Positions 14,646 through 15,547 of a stretch of DNA of 15,547 nucleotides are shown piece after piece (the stretch's first letter is position 1; every line of letters starts with the position of its first letter). The DNA comes from Ramicandelaber brevisporus (Eukaryota; Kickxellomycota; Ramicandelaberales; Ramicandelaberaceae), in NCBI GenBank assembly GCA_025201865.1, contig MU602736.1:36941-52487 (forward strand). Direction: 5' to 3'. Under the pieces are notes generated by a model. That model was not told the DNA's origin. It made no database searches and was given only the letters and a program-made list of their open reading frames with translations. A program made the position numbers and the translations under genes.

Positions 14646-15326
14646 ATGGGATCGGCAGCCAGTAAAGCAGCCGGTGTCGGCAACGGTTCGCAGAACGGAA
14701 TCACTGCCCGCGATCGAGCTATTCTGCAGGTCAAAGTACAGCGCGACAAAGTGAAGCAGTACCGTCGAAGGCTGCAGCTGGTTGTCGACAGAGAAACGGT
14801 CATCGCTAAGCGTCATCTACAAGCAAACGACAGACGACGAGCCCTTCTCGCTCTACGCAAGAAGAAGTATCAGGAGTCACTGTTAACCAAAGCGGATGAA
14901 CAGCTGTTGACACTCGAACAGCTGTGTGCAACAATTGAGTTTGCATTGGTGGAGAAGGACATTATTGAAGGTATTCAAACTGGTACAGAAGTACTTGAGC
15001 AAATCAACAAGGAATTGTCCTTGGAGAGAGTAGAGAAGCTGATGGATGACACTGCGGAGGCCATCGAGTACCAAAGAGAAGTTGAAGACGCATTGATGGG
15101 TGCGCTTTCCACTGTTGATGAGGCCGAAATCGAGGAGGAGTTGGATGCTCTAGTTGCTGAACACGATGCTACGGAAGCTGCAGCCATCAGGGATAAGCTT
15201 GATCAGACCAAAGTTCCAACCAAAGACTTGCCAGAAAGCGAAGTGGTTCCGAGTGTTCCCACAGAACCTGTCTATGAAGAACATGAAGAGGAAGAGGAGG
15301 AATCCATGGAAGCTATTCCTGCCTAG
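14646..15326 (+). CDS. VPS20: ESCRT-III subunit Vps20 / CHMP6
   Basis: The 226-residue protein starts MGSAASK, an N-myristoylation signal (Gly2, Ser6), as in Vps20/CHMP6, the subunit that links ESCRT-II to Snf7 assembly on endosomes. The helical core matches the family closely: DRAILQVKVQRDKVKQYRRR (about 22-41), the second basic helix ending ALRKKKYQE, then TIEFALVEKDIIEGIQTG and ERVEKLMDDTAEAIEYQREV. The C-terminal part is acidic and includes DLPES and VVPSVPTEP (about 194-208), resembling the MIM2-type Vps4-binding segment of CHMP6, and ends with a Glu-rich stretch. I start at 14646 because of the myristoylation motif. The frame is open further upstream with four ATGs (14490-14535) that would add a hydrophobic extension and bury Gly2; I regard that as leader or intron sequence. 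Confidence 0.93.
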   Translation: MGSAASKAAGVGNGSQNGITARDRAILQVKVQRDKVKQYRRRLQLVVDRETVIAKRHLQANDRRRALLALRKKKYQESLLTKADEQLLTLEQLCATIEFALVEKDIIEGIQTGTEVLEQINKELSLERVEKLMDDTAEAIEYQREVEDALMGALSTVDEAEIEEELDALVAEHDATEAAAIRDKLDQTKVPTKDLPESEVVPSVPTEPVYEEHEEEEEESMEAIPA

Positions 15327-15520
15327 TTAGTTCCATTCTACCTTGCAAATTAACCATTTGTTCTGCCTGTAATGCCCACCCCTCTACCATTTCCATCTGA
15401 TACCCCCTCTGATACTCTCCTTCTCTCCCGCTCTTTGCCTCTTCCCTTTTTTAGTTGTTTAAATTTTTAATTATTCTAACAAGTTAATTGATCAACTCAT
15501 TAATTCATTAATTCATTTAA
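15327..15520. other. Vps20 3' flank and possible promoter of the next gene
   Basis: A strongly pyrimidine-rich plus strand (15375-15452) ends in CCCTTTTTTAG, which also looks like a splice acceptor. After it comes AT-rich sequence with a repeated ATTAATTC (about 15498-15517). Confidence 0.4.
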
Positions 15521-15547
15521 ATGGAGCACGTTCAAGCTGACGGTAAA
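15521..15547 (+). CDS. Possible start of a further gene (3' end outside window)
   Basis: An ATG at 15521 opens MEHVQADGK and runs off the window. It is preceded by a CT-rich tract (15375-15450), common in fungal promoters, and by AT-rich ATTAATTC repeats. Nine codons are too few to identify it or to be certain that it is coding. Confidence 0.3.

Overview
The window reads as nuclear DNA of a fungus. A Prm1-type cell-fusion membrane protein, an Ecm33/Sps2-type GPI-anchored wall protein, a fungal-type class I ribonucleotide reductase and a Vps20 ESCRT-III subunit sit together with eukaryotic promoters and AT-rich or CT-rich spacers. All recognisable coding regions are continuous (no introns inside the coding parts), which together with a secreted S1 (chymotrypsin-fold) protease carrying a Ser/Gly-rich GPI-type tail makes me lean to an early-diverging lineage such as Zoopagomycota/Kickxellomycotina. 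That lineage call is inference only; 'fungus' is much safer. No bacterial operon, CRISPR array, tRNA, rRNA or transposon was found.

Layout, left to right. 1-1713 (+): the C-terminal part of a Prm1-like protein, open at the left edge. 1933-2775 (+): proteasome assembly chaperone 2 (PAC2/Pba2) with a C-terminal HbYX-type tail and two MluI-cell-cycle-box-like sites upstream. 2924-4656 (-): a secreted Ala/Pro-rich protein whose frame is broken inside a 90-bp tandem repeat. 4992-6482 (-): an Ecm33-like wall protein with an internal Asn-Ser tract. 6859-8238 (-): a secreted S1 serine protease with a non-trypsin pocket. 8946-11507 (-): ribonucleotide reductase large subunit. 12268-12678 (-): ribosomal protein eL27. 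12679-13902: a 1.2-kb gene-poor stretch. 13903-14235 (+): a 110-residue protein I do not recognise. 14646-15326 (+): Vps20/CHMP6. 15521 to the end: possible start of another gene.

The genes do not form one pathway. Housekeeping genes (dNTP synthesis, ribosome, proteasome assembly, ESCRT) are interleaved with a three-gene block of secreted or surface proteins on the minus strand (2924-8238). I saw no convincing new defence or mobile system. The best leads are: the 31-bp loss in the 90-bp repeat that puts one secreted gene out of frame; the twin TGACGCGTC boxes in front of PAC2; a recurrent AG (often CAG) placed 0-1 bases before start codons, together with upstream ATGs, which suggests introns in 5' leaders; and the unusual specificity and activation residues of the S1 protease.
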